NCBI GenBank assembly: GCA_013399695.1
Contig: VXAU01003163.1
Location: 877,829 to 941,828, forward strand
From: Formicarius rufipectus
Lineage: Eukaryota; Chordata; Aves; Passeriformes; Formicariidae
DNA: 64,000 nt
Reading direction: 5' to 3'
Under the pieces are notes generated by a model, which was not told where the DNA came from, ran no database searches, and saw only the letters and a list, made by a program, of their open reading frames with translations. A program made the translations under genes and the position numbers. This document shows, in pieces, positions 1-12,278 of the stretch. Numbering within the stretch: position 1 is the stretch's first letter; each line of letters opens with the position of its first letter.

Positions 1-2679
1 GTGACTGGTTTTGTTGGTCTGCGGAGATCCAAACTGGGAGTGTGAAGGGGTAAAATCATCTGCTATGCGAATGGATCGGAGTACAGACTTTCCATCAGTT
101 CATGTGGGTAGTGCTATGACCATGGCCCTTGAACACTGCTGTTTCCCTGCTGCTGGAGGTTATTACCTAGCAGGAAACAGGTGGAAAAAGTGTCCTGGAA
201 AAATGGATCATGCTTTTGCTATAGCCAGTTTGGGTTTTGGCAGCTGAGGTGAGCAGGCCTGTTTCCATTCAGCATCTGTTTCTCTGTGAAAAATAGCCAG
301 GAATTCTGGTTTTTTAAATCCCTTTGACACTTGTCTATGCATTGACTCAAATGCCTGAAATATTTCACAGCTAACACAATAATGTTTAATTTCAATGTTG
401 CAAAAATCTGAAGGAACATGTTTTAAAATATTGCTCCCATCCAGAATGACTCTTGCCAAACCAACACTATGTGTAGCCTTGCATTATGTGAAGTGGTAGC
501 TAGAAGAAAGCATTATCTCCTCTCCTCTCTACCCACTTGTCTTTGCCTCCTGCTTGTGTTGGGACATCCCTCATGTTTCTCCATAACAAAACTTTCCAGT
601 TCCCTTAGTCCACAGGAGTGATGCAAGGAAGTTGAAGGGTAGTTGGTGTCAGTCCTGTTCAACTCCCTTTCCCACCCCTCAATTTGTGCCTGCTCAAATG
701 TGCTTTTCATAACTGGCAGATGGGCATGTCTGTGTTCCTGTGGAGTCAGGAATAAGAGGAGCATCAGGAAACTGCTGTGTTATGAAGACTGGTGGAACTT
801 CTCAGGTTCTGCTCTCTACTTCTAGATCAGGACAATTTCAGAGCACTAATATTTTTGTTTCTTGATCAAGATGAAGACTTAGGAGTGTGCAGCCCTGTGT
901 CATTTTCCTTATGGAAGAATGAAGCAGGCCACTGGAGGGCAGGAAGTAGAACACGGGTCACAGGGTGCCTTGCTTCCAACACTAGAAATACCTCTTGTCT
1001 TTTTCACCTCTACCACCCTGGAAGGGTCCCTACCTGCAAGCCTGAGCACATGTAAGTGCCACACCACCTGGCTCTGTCCCAAGTAGCACTCATTTCCCTC
1101 TACGTTCATGATCTCCTGTATAAAAGTCCTGGGCCCAGCTAACCCCTCTGCAACCCAACCAGTTTGGTTTGCCTTCACAAAGCACTATGAAATTCTGCTG
1201 CAACATAATACAAATAGCTGCAGAGCTTTTTTTTTTTTTTCCTCAAGACTGAACCTGGACAGAACTTTAATTCTGAAGTGCCAAAAATGTGCAAATGTAA
1301 CTTTTGTTTTTCTTAACTAAAGATCACCTTTTTTTTTTTTTTTTTTATGTAAAGACTGTGAAACATTCAACTTTTCAAAATGCACAGGTGTACTTCCAAT
1401 GTCAAACCTTTTTTATAGTGAGCTCAGAGCTTTCCTGTAGTTACCAGCAGGGCTGTACCTTTAAGCTGCTTTGACAGTGAGCAAAGGGTTCTCTCCCTGT
1501 AGTGCCTTGCTAAATGTTATACACTAAAGCAGTTTGCATCCGTTTAACTGCTATTGTGAACTGATGAGATTCACAGACACATTCCCCCCACTTTCCCCAC
1601 CCCCCTCCCCTTTTTTTAGCTGTTTGAACTGCCCTGGAACAGAGATGAAAACCACTAAAATGACAGCATGACAGAAGTACTCCACAAGTGAACAATCCAG
1701 GATTTCTTTTTTTTTTTCTCTTCCTTTTGCCCTTCCTCGACTGACTAATCTGTAGAAACAGCTGGAATGAAAAGCATCCAGCTTCATGCTTGGAGAAAAG
1801 AAGTCCTTTGGTATTTCATCAAGTAATTGCAGCTGCTGAGATTTGGAGCTGGCTCTAGGGCCCCTTGCTGTTCCTGTGTTCCTGCTAGTCAGTCTGGCTT
1901 GATCTCAGTATTTATGGCATGGGCTGAAAGGAGAGACTGAAGGCACAGCCCTCATTCAGAGACTATGGCTGGGCCTTCCACCACCATAACCCCATCTTCC
2001 TCCTCTTCCTCCTCCATTGCTGGGTGCTGTGGCTAAGCCCAGCTGACGTGACACTTGGCAGTAGAGGTGATGTGCATGGCTTGCAAATGAGAGGCCACTC
2101 CTCTACAAAGTATGAGCTCAGGAACACTGGCCCTATTAACTTATTTTATTTGGCATTTTTAGGAAAAAGACTCAACCCCTAACACTCTGTTGTCAGGATT
2201 TTCTTTAAATAGCCAGTTCTGGAAACAGGAAATTCCTTTACCTCTGGAAACAGGAAACAGATCTGACTATGACATATTTGTTTTAAATCTTTCAATTATC
2301 CACTGCTGCCCCTCACCTCTGACTTTCCTTCCACTGGTCAGCAAAATTCTATATTTTTGATAAGCCAGTATTTGGGGATATTGTGCAACTCTCAAGGGTG
2401 GGTTGCCATGAAGTAAATCAATGTTTATTGTTTCAAAGCTGGAAGAGCTGGTGTTTTCTGTATCCATCATGTTCATTGTATGTAAAACAGAAAGAAGTTC
2501 TGTTCACTGAAGTTTAATGACTCAATAAAATAATTAAAAGAATAGGGAAGAAAATGAGAATTGGCATCCCAGAACTAAATGAAAGACAAGATTTTTATTT
2601 TCTCTTAAGGCTAATAATCTAAGCCTACTGACAAAAAAGGACATACAGTGGAACTGGAGTAGTCTTAGAAATTCAGGTC
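1..2679. other. Non-coding upstream DNA, nothing recognised
   Basis: No recognisable exon, RNA gene or intact mobile element was seen. All open frames here are under about 90 codons, overlap each other on both strands and resemble no family I know. Poly-T runs occur near 1226, 1331 and 1707, and there is a C/T-rich stretch near 1585-1618. This looks like ordinary avian intergenic sequence. Confidence 0.6.
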
Positions 2680-3330
2680 CAGAAGCCACTTCAAGATATC
2701 TTCTAATCCATCTCCTTGCCCCTGAGAAGGATAGATGTTTATCTTCAAAACCTCTGATGAGGGTGATTTCACAACATAACCCATCAACAAATCCTGTGCT
2801 ATACCTTAACTCTCTGTATAGTCAAAAAGATTTGTCATAATACCCTCAAAAATTAGGCACAGATTTTTGTTTTTCTTTGTGCAGTAGAACAACTGATGAC
2901 CATCCTTTTTGAATGGTTATTTAGTCTTAGGATTGTATATTCTCAGGATATATTTACCACCTCTGTAACCTCTTAAACATCTGAACTTTTCCCTATAGAT
3001 CATGTTTCCAAATGTCTTTTGGCTCTTGTTGCTTACTTCTTGGACTCTGTGCCTGCCTTTTTTTGAAAGGATTATATCCCAGGCTGGGCAAAGTCTCCAT
3101 CTGAAGCCTCACAGCTGATGCACAGAGAGAAATAGCAGCCTCTTGAGCTGTGCCTATGATACCCTGCAAGTTCGTGCTTTGGTGGTCTTTGCAGAAGCTG
3201 TGTGTCATTGTCAGCTGACTTGTTTGCAATCCTCTGTAACTGTAACTTTGGTGTTTTGGTGGTACTGATGCCTTTCTGTTTCATCCAATTCTGTTTCTCT
3301 GAAGCCCTCCTTTCTAAGCAGAGCATGGAG
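2680..3330 (-). mobile_element. Old, diverged CR1-type LINE fragment (reverse orientation)
   Basis: On the + strand the order of short phrases follows the reverse complement of the 3' half of CR1 LINEs. It starts with a phrase like 'tctaatccatctccttgccc', followed by 'aaaacctctgatgaggg', 'aacccatcaac', then 'tagatcatgtttcc', 'ttggactctgtgcc', and further on 'gataccctgcaagttc' and 'gcagaagctgtgtgtcattg'. Each is a decayed version of a familiar CR1 segment and they lie in the right order over about 650 bp. Divergence is high, with many small gaps, so this is an old insertion with no coding capacity. The family match is from memory of CR1 consensus sequences and the ends are approximate. Confidence 0.62.
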
Positions 3331-5954
3331 CTATTAATTGTCCTGGGGATGTGTTGGCTCTTAAATAATCACAAGCGGGGGCTACTGTGCCAAGTTTTGG
3401 GTTGGAGTAACTGGTTTTTTTTCTGTTTCCAGACCTTGATGTAGCTCCAGAAAAAAAAAAAAAAGATGTTTACAGATGTGTTATGAATTAGCACCCTGGT
3501 TGCCAGCCCTTTGTAGCCAGGTCCCAGGTCTGGCCGGGTGCTGTGATGCCTCTCATGCTGTGAACGTGCTTGAGCAGGTGGGAATCTCTGTCAATCTGTT
3601 GCCTTCAAGTCCAGACTGTCTCCCTGCCATGGTGCACTGGGTTGTTCTCAAAGCCTTTTAGTAGCTTCTTGCACAAGGTAACACTCATCTTTGCTCCCCC
3701 CAGCTCTGCTGCTACCCTTGACACTGAATTTGTTACCTCTTGGTTGTTCCCTCCAAGGCTGGCAGGGCATCAGTGCCTCACAACCTTTTTCCCACAGCAC
3801 CCCAAGATGCACAGAGCTGCAGTGTGATGGAGGATCAGCAAGCTGTATTCACTGTCCACTCTGTGTGACATTGGGCTGTAGAGAGGTCCAGAGTCAGAGG
3901 GAAGAGGGCTTCTTGCTGCTTCCCAGCACTGCAGCTCACCCTCGCAGTTCCAGAACACAGAATCCAACTCGCATGCTCCCTGTTTGTAACCATACTTTAT
4001 GCTTAGCTGCCTTCTCCTGTAAAGGTCTCAGGGACAGAGAGGTAGTGGTTGTCACTGGTTTAGCAGTGACCTGCTGCCAACAGGTCCATCTGTTGATCTC
4101 TATATGCCTCCCTGGATAGCCAAGCAGAAAGTAGGTAACCTGGGGAAGTTGATCTTATTCAGTAAGCAAACACCCTAGCCTTAAATACAGAATCTGTAGT
4201 ATCTCATCCATGCTTTAAATGTCATGTCTGTACTGGGCACTGAGTGCTGCACTGCTCAGCCCTGTGTTTCCACCTGGTTCCTGGCACTGGTCTGGTCCAG
4301 GACACAACTGCTTTTGATGTTAACTTATTAACTCTCAGCAAAGGGTAGCTGCTCCTGGCGAACAATCCTGAAACAATTGCCACATTAGCAATAAATTAAA
4401 ACAAACCTGAAATAACTCTTTGTTTTAGTTCCAGTGTAACATGTTGGAGCAGTTTGAGTATGCTTTGGCATGCTGAGTGGTAATGGAGATTTTTTTTTTT
4501 TTTGTTCTGTGTTGGTTAGTTTGAAAAATAACAACCAATTGCAGCTGAAGCAATAAAGATGTGTTTTCCAGATGAGTTGTAGCTCACAAAGAGTCTGCAC
4601 AACTCCCTGACCATTCTGATACATCCTTGTTCTGAATTAGTGTGATGGGTTTACCTTTGAACCATAACCAATGGGAAACAAGTAAGTGATTAGCTACTAG
4701 TTGGAGATAAGCTTCTAAGTGATGTGCCCAGAAATATAAGGGAAAAGAGCAAGAAATAGATTTTTGCACCCTTTTTGAATTTTTTTTTTTAATTGACATC
4801 CAAAAGAGTAGTGGTATTAATTTTTCTAATTGTCAAGTTTCTCTGCAGCTTGTTGTGGTGTGTGTTAGGGTTTATCTGAGGTCAACGGGAGCCTGGCTGG
4901 TGATTTCATCATATCTCAGCGCAGCTCTGTCATGGTGACAACTCATCTTTCCAGCTCGCTTGGGGAGGAAGCTGGAAATCCTGATTCCAGTGCAGATGAG
5001 TGGAATAGCCAGCTAACTGGTCTGGCTGGGTGGTTTTGGTGTCATCTTCCCAAATTACAAAAAGGCAACTGAATCTGTTTTATTTGGTTTCTCTGAGCCA
5101 GGGTACTGTGTTTGTGCAAACATTTGGGTGGCAGCTCTTGACAGTGTCAACTCATTGCTTGTTCAAATGTCATTTTGCCTAGAGGCTGAATTTCCTACTT
5201 CCACAGCAGTGACTTGCCCAGGGCACTTGAACATCTACATGAGCTATGCTTGGGCACAGTACTTGCTCCGACGGGCACCTTCTGGCTGCTCTGGCCAAGG
5301 ATGTGGCTTGTGGCCATAGCAGAGGAGAAAGGTTGCTGCTGGAATAACCTCCCAGGTTGGCCAGATATGCCTCCTGTGCTTCCTTTACCTGGGAGTTTTA
5401 ATCAAAGCTCATGATATTTAATTATTGCTATTCCCATCAATGTATACAAAGGTGCTAATCATTTTTCCAGTATCCCCTAGGTGCTGGGCACTGAGCAGTC
5501 TCTGGGACTGCAGCGTGTATTTTTCTTATATGACATCTGTCTTCCTGCAAATAATTTATCTGCATAAAATGATCATTATATTCCTGGTATAATGATGTAT
5601 TGGTATGTGAATCAGAGGATTCTTTGGTATAAAGCATGCTAGCATTTCGGAGCATGACTCATATTGAAAGCACTAAGTGTTCAAGGAGTTAAGTATGTTC
5701 TTGTGTATTTCATAGGGAGGCGTGTGAAAAATGGTAAGTAGGTTCCCTCTGCTGCCTCGAAGGAGGGTTGCCTTTTTTTTTCTTTTTTTTTTTTTAACCA
5801 TACATGATCTCTACTGTCTGCCTTTCCTTTAAGTAAATGCATAGCTGGTAGGTTTGTTGCTGTTTTATTGAACTATTGAAACTTTGACCTCTAGCTTCAC
5901 ACTTGTATCTTAAGCATTTTTGTTAACTTCTATAAAATATGAGTGGCACATTGT
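3331..5954. other. Non-coding DNA, nothing recognised
   Basis: The longest open frame is 142 codons (3691-4119, +). It has no recognisable domain and its frame is shadowed on the other strand, so I treat it as chance. Poly-A and poly-T runs occur near 3450, 4490, 4780 and 5771-5797. No RNA gene or promoter-like CpG cluster was seen. Confidence 0.55.
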
Positions 5955-6372
5955 GTGAAATCCAGTCCAGGGTTTCTGATGGTCAGGGGCCTGGAGCATG
6001 TGCTGTGGAAGAAGAGACTTGAGAATAGGGGTTTGTTCAACCTGGAGAAGAGATGGCTTTGGAGGAGACCTTACTATAGCCTGCCCCTGGCTAATTGGGC
6101 AATTAATTAAAAGATGGAGCCAGGCTCCATGGGACAAAGATTGCAATCTGGAATGGGATTTTCTGAAAGAATATTAAAAGAAGAAAATCTCCGTGAGGAA
6201 AATTGCATATTGATAAATTACCTAGAGGGGTTCTAGGAGCTCTGTCCTCAGAGGTTTTCAAGGCGAAATGGACCAAGCCCTGTGCAACATCACATTAAGT
6301 CAGGGTTGGCCCTGCTTTGAGCAGGATGCTGCAGGCTTCCCAAGGTCCCTTCCCACCTAACAGTCTTATTTA
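5955..6372 (+). mobile_element. CR1 LINE 3'-end fragment
   Basis: Sense-strand CR1 landmarks appear in order: 'ggcctggagcat', 'ttcaacctggagaagag', an internal diverged part, 'tcctcagaggttttcaagg', 'tggaccaagccctg', 'ccctgctttgagcagg' and finally 'aaggtcccttcccacctaa'. These match the 3' portion (end of ORF2 and 3' UTR) of avian CR1. The copy is 5'-truncated, as is usual for CR1, and lacks a clear terminal octamer repeat. It cannot encode protein. It forms the left flank of the CpG-rich block at 6.84 kb. Confidence 0.82.
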
Positions 6373-6839
6373 GTGATATTACCCATAAATACGGGCCTCG
6401 GAGCTAAGTGGAATGCAGTGTGGCCTGAGCTTCTATTCTCTTTGGTATTCCACTTCTAAGTGGGAGTAAAACAGGGACTCCACCACGATTGTGCTAAACT
6501 TGATGTTAGCAGGAAATTCTGTCGCAGCTGATGTTTACATAAGCAATTGTCTGCTGCCTGCCCTGAAGTAATCTGAATCTTCAGCCTTGCTGTTATCCCC
6601 TTTATCCAAACTGATGGGGGAACATTGACAATTCTGTCTGTATGAGTTGACCCAGATCATGTTGCAAATCCAGGTTTAATTGCAGGAAACTGGAAGAAAA
6701 ATAAAAGTTTTCTGTGCTGTCTGGATCACCCCAAGCATGCTGGCCCTCCAGTTGTTGGGGTGCCTCTTCCAGAAGTCAGGGACTGAGCCATCTGTGGAGG
6801 GGGATAGCAAGCTCTTGGCAAGCAGGCTTTGGAACAAAG

Positions 6840-7290
6840 CTGGTGTCCGGTGATCGCGGAGCACGGGTGGCAGCCGCGGGTCGCTAAGCATCCTTGCCAG
6901 CACCGACTGGTTTTCTGATTGCCTTTTCACCGATTCTGGCAGCTGGTTCTGAGAAGTGAAGCCTGTGGAGTGCGCGGGTGGGAGGGAGACGCAGCGAACG
7001 CGTTCCCCGTGTGGGTGAGTCTGGGCGAGGTGCGTGGTTCAGAAAGCCCGCGGCAGCCGCTCCGACCCGCATCCCGCGGGCGGTGTGTGTTCGGTGGCAT
7101 CCCGCGGGTGGTGTGTGTTCGGTGGCATCCCGCGGGGCCGGCGGGAGCCGCTAGAGGCCCCTGCAGGAGCGGGGATGCTGCGGTCGCACCACCAGCGCCT
7201 CCCTTCGGCACCCGCCGGCTCCGCTCGCTGGGCGGGCGGCGGAGGAAGGGCCCCGCAGTCGCATCCGACTTCTTTAAGGGTTGAAATCCT
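6840..7290. promoter_or_regulatory. Isolated CpG-rich block, possible distal promoter
   Basis: In otherwise CpG-poor DNA this roughly 450-bp stretch is rich in CpG and GC, with many CGCGGG, GCCGGC and GCGGCGG words. That composition is typical of an unmethylated promoter island. A GTGAGT sequence at 7015-7020 would serve as a strong + strand splice donor, and a 28-bp tandem repeat sits inside the block. No coding exon is recognised. It lies about 35 kb upstream of STOX2 exon 1. It could be an alternative STOX2 promoter, the promoter of a non-coding RNA, or just a GC-rich relic; sequence alone does not decide. Confidence 0.45.
7069..7140. repeat. 28-bp GC-rich tandem repeat, about 2.5 copies
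   Basis: The unit starts GCATCCCGCGGG and continues into a GTGTGTGTTCGGTG part. Copies begin at 7069, 7097 and 7125; the first two differ at one base and the third is partial. Each copy includes CCGCGG and a CpG in TTCGG. It lies within the CpG-rich block and looks like a local minisatellite. Confidence 0.85.
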
Positions 7291-7334
7291 CACAGCAGAA
7301 GCGAAGAACCTTTTTTTTCTAATATGCCACCTGA

Positions 7335-7646
7335 GAATGATGGGGACAGTCTTTTTAGCAGAGCTGGTGATAGGACGAGGAGTAATGGTTTTTAACGAAA
7401 GGAGGGTAGGGTCAGGCTGGGTGTAAGGCAGAAATTTTTTACAATCCAGGGAGGTGAGGCACCGGAACAGTGTGCCCAGAGGGGTAGTAGATGCCCCATT
7501 CCTAGGAACATTCAAGGTCAGGCTGGTTGGTGTTCTGAGTAACCTGATCAAGTAGAAGATGTCCCTGTTCATGGTGGGGGCTTGGACTGGGTGACCTTCA
7601 AAGGTCCTTTCCAACCCAGACCAATCTATGATTCCATAAGAAAGGA
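7335..7646 (+). mobile_element. CR1 LINE 3'-end fragment with intact tail
   Basis: This is a well-preserved avian CR1 3' end. Landmarks in order are 'ggtgataggacgagg', 'gggtgtaaggcag', 'agggaggtgaggcaccgg', 'acagtgtgcccagag', 'acattcaaggtcaggctgg', 'gggcttggactgggtgacc', 'aaaggtcctttccaaccc', then 'tctatgattccata', which is the characteristic CR1 terminus. It is 5'-truncated and non-coding. It abuts the right side of the CpG-rich block, so insertion may have trimmed or displaced that block. Confidence 0.93.
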
Positions 7647-8610
7647 GGCAATGCATTGTGACTCTCTCTTTCTGTGGGATCTTTGTCACCAGTCGTCTCA
7701 GCAGGTCCTAAGACAAACCACACAGGAGTTTACCTGAAACAGTGGCAAAGGTGCTTGTCTGCCCCAGCAGAGGACCAAGGCAGACCCCTTTCCGAATTTG
7801 ATCTATGTCTCAGCCCCAACAGATTCCATGATTTGCACTAATTTCTGCAAGCACTGGTCTTTCTGCAGAAAGACACACAATGCGACACCTCAGAAATGCA
7901 AAGTTGAAAGTATTACCTCTGCCTTTTCAGCTCTGGATTATTTTATTCTGCCTCAGTTTGTCACATTCTCTGTGAAATCTGTGCCACTTCAGGTCACTGG
8001 TACTTACTTAATAGCTATTTTCTCAGTTGGGAGGACTTTAAGACAAAAATTACTGGTGGTCTGAAAACTTCAGCTGCATAAATTTGTCATATGGATTGTG
8101 TTTGGCCATTGCAAAGTATGTTTGACAGCACTAAGCTAAGCGGCTAAATGCTATGGTGATTTATACTCCTCTTAGGGCACAAACATAGTTATTCATTTAC
8201 CTCATCAAAACAAAGAAGTTCACTGTTAATGAGGATAGTTCATCACAGCTCAGCTGCCCTGGCATATTTCGAGACACAGGGATCACAGATAAGTTCTGGG
8301 AAAGGTGCAGAGAGTGGAGTCTGCATGCTTGGCCTGTTCAGGCAAGGTGTTTCTGAGTGCTTGCCCACTCCTTGCAGCCTGCCCCAGTGGGGCTTGCAGT
8401 AATTTCAAGTGAAAGGAAAAGAAAGCTGTTCTTCAAATGTAGGGTAACCAAATAGTATTGTGGAACTCCTTCACATTTAAGAGCTTTATTGAATTTTGGG
8501 CAAACACTTCTGTGAAAATGATATATATGTAACCACTTTAAAACAAACTTACATGATCAACTGATGAAAAGCATGTTTTATACTATTTTTTACCTCTCAA
8601 ATGATATTAA

Positions 8611-8748
8611 TTTTTTGGTTTATTGTTGTTGGGTTTTTTGTTTTGTTTTGGGGTTTTTGTTTGTTTGCTTGGTTGGGTTTTTGTTTGGTTGGGTTTTTTG
8701 TTTTTGTTTGTTTGGATTTTTGGGGTTGTTGTTGTTGTTGTTTTTTAA
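8611..8748. repeat. G/T-rich simple repeat
   Basis: About 135 bases made almost only of G and T on the + strand, mixing GTTT, GTTTT, GGTT and, at the 3' end, five or six GTT units. It could be a decayed microsatellite or a reverse-oriented A-rich retroposon tail; no element body was recognised next to it. Chance open frames here are artefacts of low complexity. Confidence 0.85.
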
Positions 8749-11700
8749 GTTCAGAGGCACACCAAATCAGATTTTTCAATATGGATGCATTGTTTTTATA
8801 ATCTCAAGTACAGCAGCAATAGGAATGCAGTTTGGAGCTGAAACTTGAGCTCCCAACTTTCTGCCTAGAAGTCAGACTTTTTATTTGCATTTTTAAGCTT
8901 GTAAAACCTAGCGAGTTAGAAGTTCTGACAAATGGTGCTTCAGCATATTGCAATAACACTCAGGCTGCAATGCCTATCTGCACATCTCACCACCATCTGC
9001 CTGTCTCTTTCCCTCTACTTTTTTTCCTCTTTATATTGTTTAGGTTTGACTGTATCTAAACAACAGACTGGTTTCCTATACACAGTATCTTCTGCTATTT
9101 TAAAGTATAAATTTAGGGAGGAAAAGCCTACTTGACCCATGACTTTCAAGGGATAAATGAAAGATATATTTCTGTTAGCTCTGGCTCTTGAGGATTTTGA
9201 CACACCATTTCCCATGTTCTTATGATGGCCATCTAGGAGAGAAATTGAACTGCTCATCCATCAATCCATCAGCAGTAGCCTGGCTGTTTCTCCATCCAAA
9301 CTGCTTGGCCTTCAGCAGGTGGGTTGCCCTTCCACAGCCTTCTTTGTTCTTTTTCCCTCTTTAGGGATCACCTTCTGTTTCCACTATATCTCTTCCTTCA
9401 AAGCTGCTCCTCTGCCTTTTCACAGAGCTGTCTGTCCTCATTCTCCATCTCATCCTGCTCTGCAGCTCTCTTGGGCATGCAGTGCCCTGTGGCTGGTTCC
9501 TGCTTGTATCCCTTGGTTGTGCTTCCCATCCTGGGAGGAGGAGTGGTCACCAGAATCCAGCAACCAACCTGAAGGAGTCAAGCCAGCATATACTGTCTTT
9601 TACCAACATGAGGTGAGTGTGCAGTGTCAAGTCAAGACATCAGGAATGAAGGGCAGTGGTTGTGATAGAGGCAGCCAGGTCAGGGATAAGGACTGATGTT
9701 GGCCATGTTCCTGTAGTGGTGCTGTCTCCTTGCCCTCACCTCTAGACTGAGGCACCGATGCCAGTCTGACCCTTTGGAAGGCTTGTGTTAGTTTCAGGGT
9801 AGTAGACTGAGACACAAAGGGGAAGAAAGAAGGCATTTTGAAAAGTTTGTCATTGATTATCTGGCAGCAAGTCAGAATAGACTATGGCTCAGCCCTGATC
9901 AGTAAAGTGATCTTTACTTTCTAAAGCTCTAGGATAATAAACATAGCAAAATGTGTAAGAGAGAACATGACAATCTCCCTGTGCCTTTCCATCTCTGTGT
10001 CTTGCTGTGGTTTTCTTTGGTCCTGGGAATGTTCTTCTTTGACCAAAGAGGGTATAAATGATGGGATTTACTTCTGAGCAGCCCATGGAATAGCCCGGGG
10101 CAAGTCATTCCTAGATGCTTTCCTCTTCTTAAATCTGTCATTAACGTTTAGAGCTAAGTACCGAAGCAGGGAGAGGAGGGAAACAAATGGGGAAATAGTT
10201 TCCTGAAAGGGAAAGAAGGAGCTGGTACTCACTCATCAGGATATTCTTAGATGTTTGTGGGAACAGTCTTAGAAAAGGAGGGAGCTTGAGAGAGGCAAGT
10301 CAGGTGACAGTGATGTGCATGGGACAATCCTGAGGGAGTTTGAGCCATGTCATCCTTAGGCAGAGACATGCTAATTCTTCCTGAAGGAGATTTCTACCCT
10401 ATTTCCCATCTCACTCCCCTTCTTCCACTACAGGGAAGTGTAGGAGGGAAAAGTGTTTACAAACTGATCAGCTTTGATTGCTGCTTTGTGTTTGTGTGCT
10501 AGTTGTGACATCCCTGTTACTCAGGTACACGGAGCTCAAGGGAGGAATTGTGATGCAGAGCTGATCTCAGGTGAGATCCTGAAGTGTTCATCTGCTCCAG
10601 TGTGCTCTTCCAGGATAGTATGATTGCCAGTGGTGCAGGGGTAGCTCTTGTCAACGTGATGGTGAAAATGTGGCTCTCTGAGACCTGGACAAACGCTCTT
10701 ATCAAGGAGTGTGTGTTGCCTGTGGGGGGGGAGAACAAGTTCCTGAGGGGTCTGTTTTGAGGCTTGAGGCAGATTAGGAGAACAGCAAAGGATTAGAGCT
10801 TGCTGCTTGTCTCTGTTCCCTGTTGTCAGATCACTTTTGACCCCAGTCAGATTTAATTCAGATAGGTAATTAACAGCTACTCTTACTCGGTAATTGGGGG
10901 GGGTGATTAGATTGCTGAGGTGGGGGGGAAATTGTGGCTGCAAAGTCCATCTGTCAGTGCTGCGTTCATCTGAGTGCAGCGTCCAGCAGTACCTGGTCTT
11001 AATATCCCTGTAGGTCTTCACTCCCCATGGCAGCAGCTACAGAACGTCTTGCTACAGGCTACTTTGATGTGGGTTTGGCTTCCCCCAACCCCCCAGTCAT
11101 CTAAAATGAAAGAGTGATAAAATGGATTTTAAAAGATGTTATGCAAGAAGGGCAGTTTGTGGAAACTCTGGAAATGCCAGTGTTGCTCTGCCTGCCTCGC
11201 TAACAAGGCTAGGGGTGGTGGGAAGGATTGTGCTGAACTTCTGTGGCAAGGGAACTTGGGTAGTTTGATTATCTCTCCAAGTTTTCATGAAACACTAGAT
11301 CTTGGATTATAGCAGCTGCACCAGGATTTAAATGCTGTGTCTATTATGCTGTAGTTAAAAGGAAATAAAGTGTATTAACAGGTAGCAAGGTTTTGCACCT
11401 ACTTAATCAAATCATCCTCCCTGGTCATATTTTACTCCTATGGATGCATCTAATGGGTGCTGATGGATCTACTGTGGCATAAGAAAATAAAATTTGTATT
11501 GCCTGTTACATTAATTTCCGTGATAAAATGAGGCTACCAGGGTGACCCATCTGACTCCCATGATGTTTTTATAAAGAACAGAATTGAGTACAGTTGTTAT
11601 GATTAGTGTATTAAAAGTATTAGGTTTGTTGTCTTAGCTGTGCTGTGTTTTCTCATGGTCTCTCTTACGTTGATTGCTAATGACAGGCTTTGGCAGGAGC

Positions 11701-12224
11701 TAGTCTAGGCAGTCCTTCCTGTGATGGGAACCAGATGGATGGTTTTGCTCTGGCTGCCCCTCCCATTGAACACCAGGCACAGGAGAAGAAGGCAGGGGAA
11801 AGCACTGGGAGAAAAGTAAATGAATGGCAGAGGACCAGTTCTCGTATATCCACCAGTTCTTTTCCCTTGAGGCTCCCAGTTTTGCAACTTTCAACTTCAC
11901 CCTTGGCTTCAGCTTCTTGGCTTTCAAGTGATTGTGCTGTATGCTACATTTTCATTACTGGTAAAATTGATGGAAAATCACATTTTATTATGTGAAAAAT
12001 GCAGTGTTCTTGACTGTCAAAGCTCCATTCAGCTGGAAAAAAATCTATGTGAGGCATTCTTTTATATTTCATGTATTTTGTGCATTGGTTGGAATGAAAA
12101 AATAATGAAAGGTTGTATTTTGACAACTTTTGCATCTGTCTGACTGGCAGCACTGACTGATTTGTTTTTTAAATGTATTTATTTCTTGCACTAAGCACTA
12201 TTATTCTTCACCCTTTCACGATAA

Positions 12225-12278
12225 ATGCAAATAATATGTGGAATGTGCAAATAATATGTGAAAAAGATAGATGCAAAT
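12225..12278 (+). promoter_or_regulatory. Cluster of octamer-like (POU) motifs
   Basis: ATGCAAAT occurs at 12225-12232 and 12271-12278, with GTGCAAAT at 12245-12252 between them. The first two lie in a short direct duplication of 'tgcaaataatatgtg'. ATGCAAAT is the established octamer recognised by POU-domain (Oct) factors. Three sites in about 55 bp may be a small enhancer element, or chance in AT-rich DNA aided by the local duplication. Confidence 0.3.

Noticed and set aside
7034..7689. Open frames of 120-216 codons over the 7-kb CpG block
   Set aside because: They extend through the tandem repeat and the CR1 fragment, so they are not conserved coding sequence.
8564..8848. Membrane-like Phe/Leu/Gly-rich frame
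   Set aside because: It is a direct product of the G/T-rich simple repeat.
10536..11021. Minus-strand open frame of 161 codons
   Set aside because: Not recognisable as any family, crossed by poly-G runs, no exon signals found.
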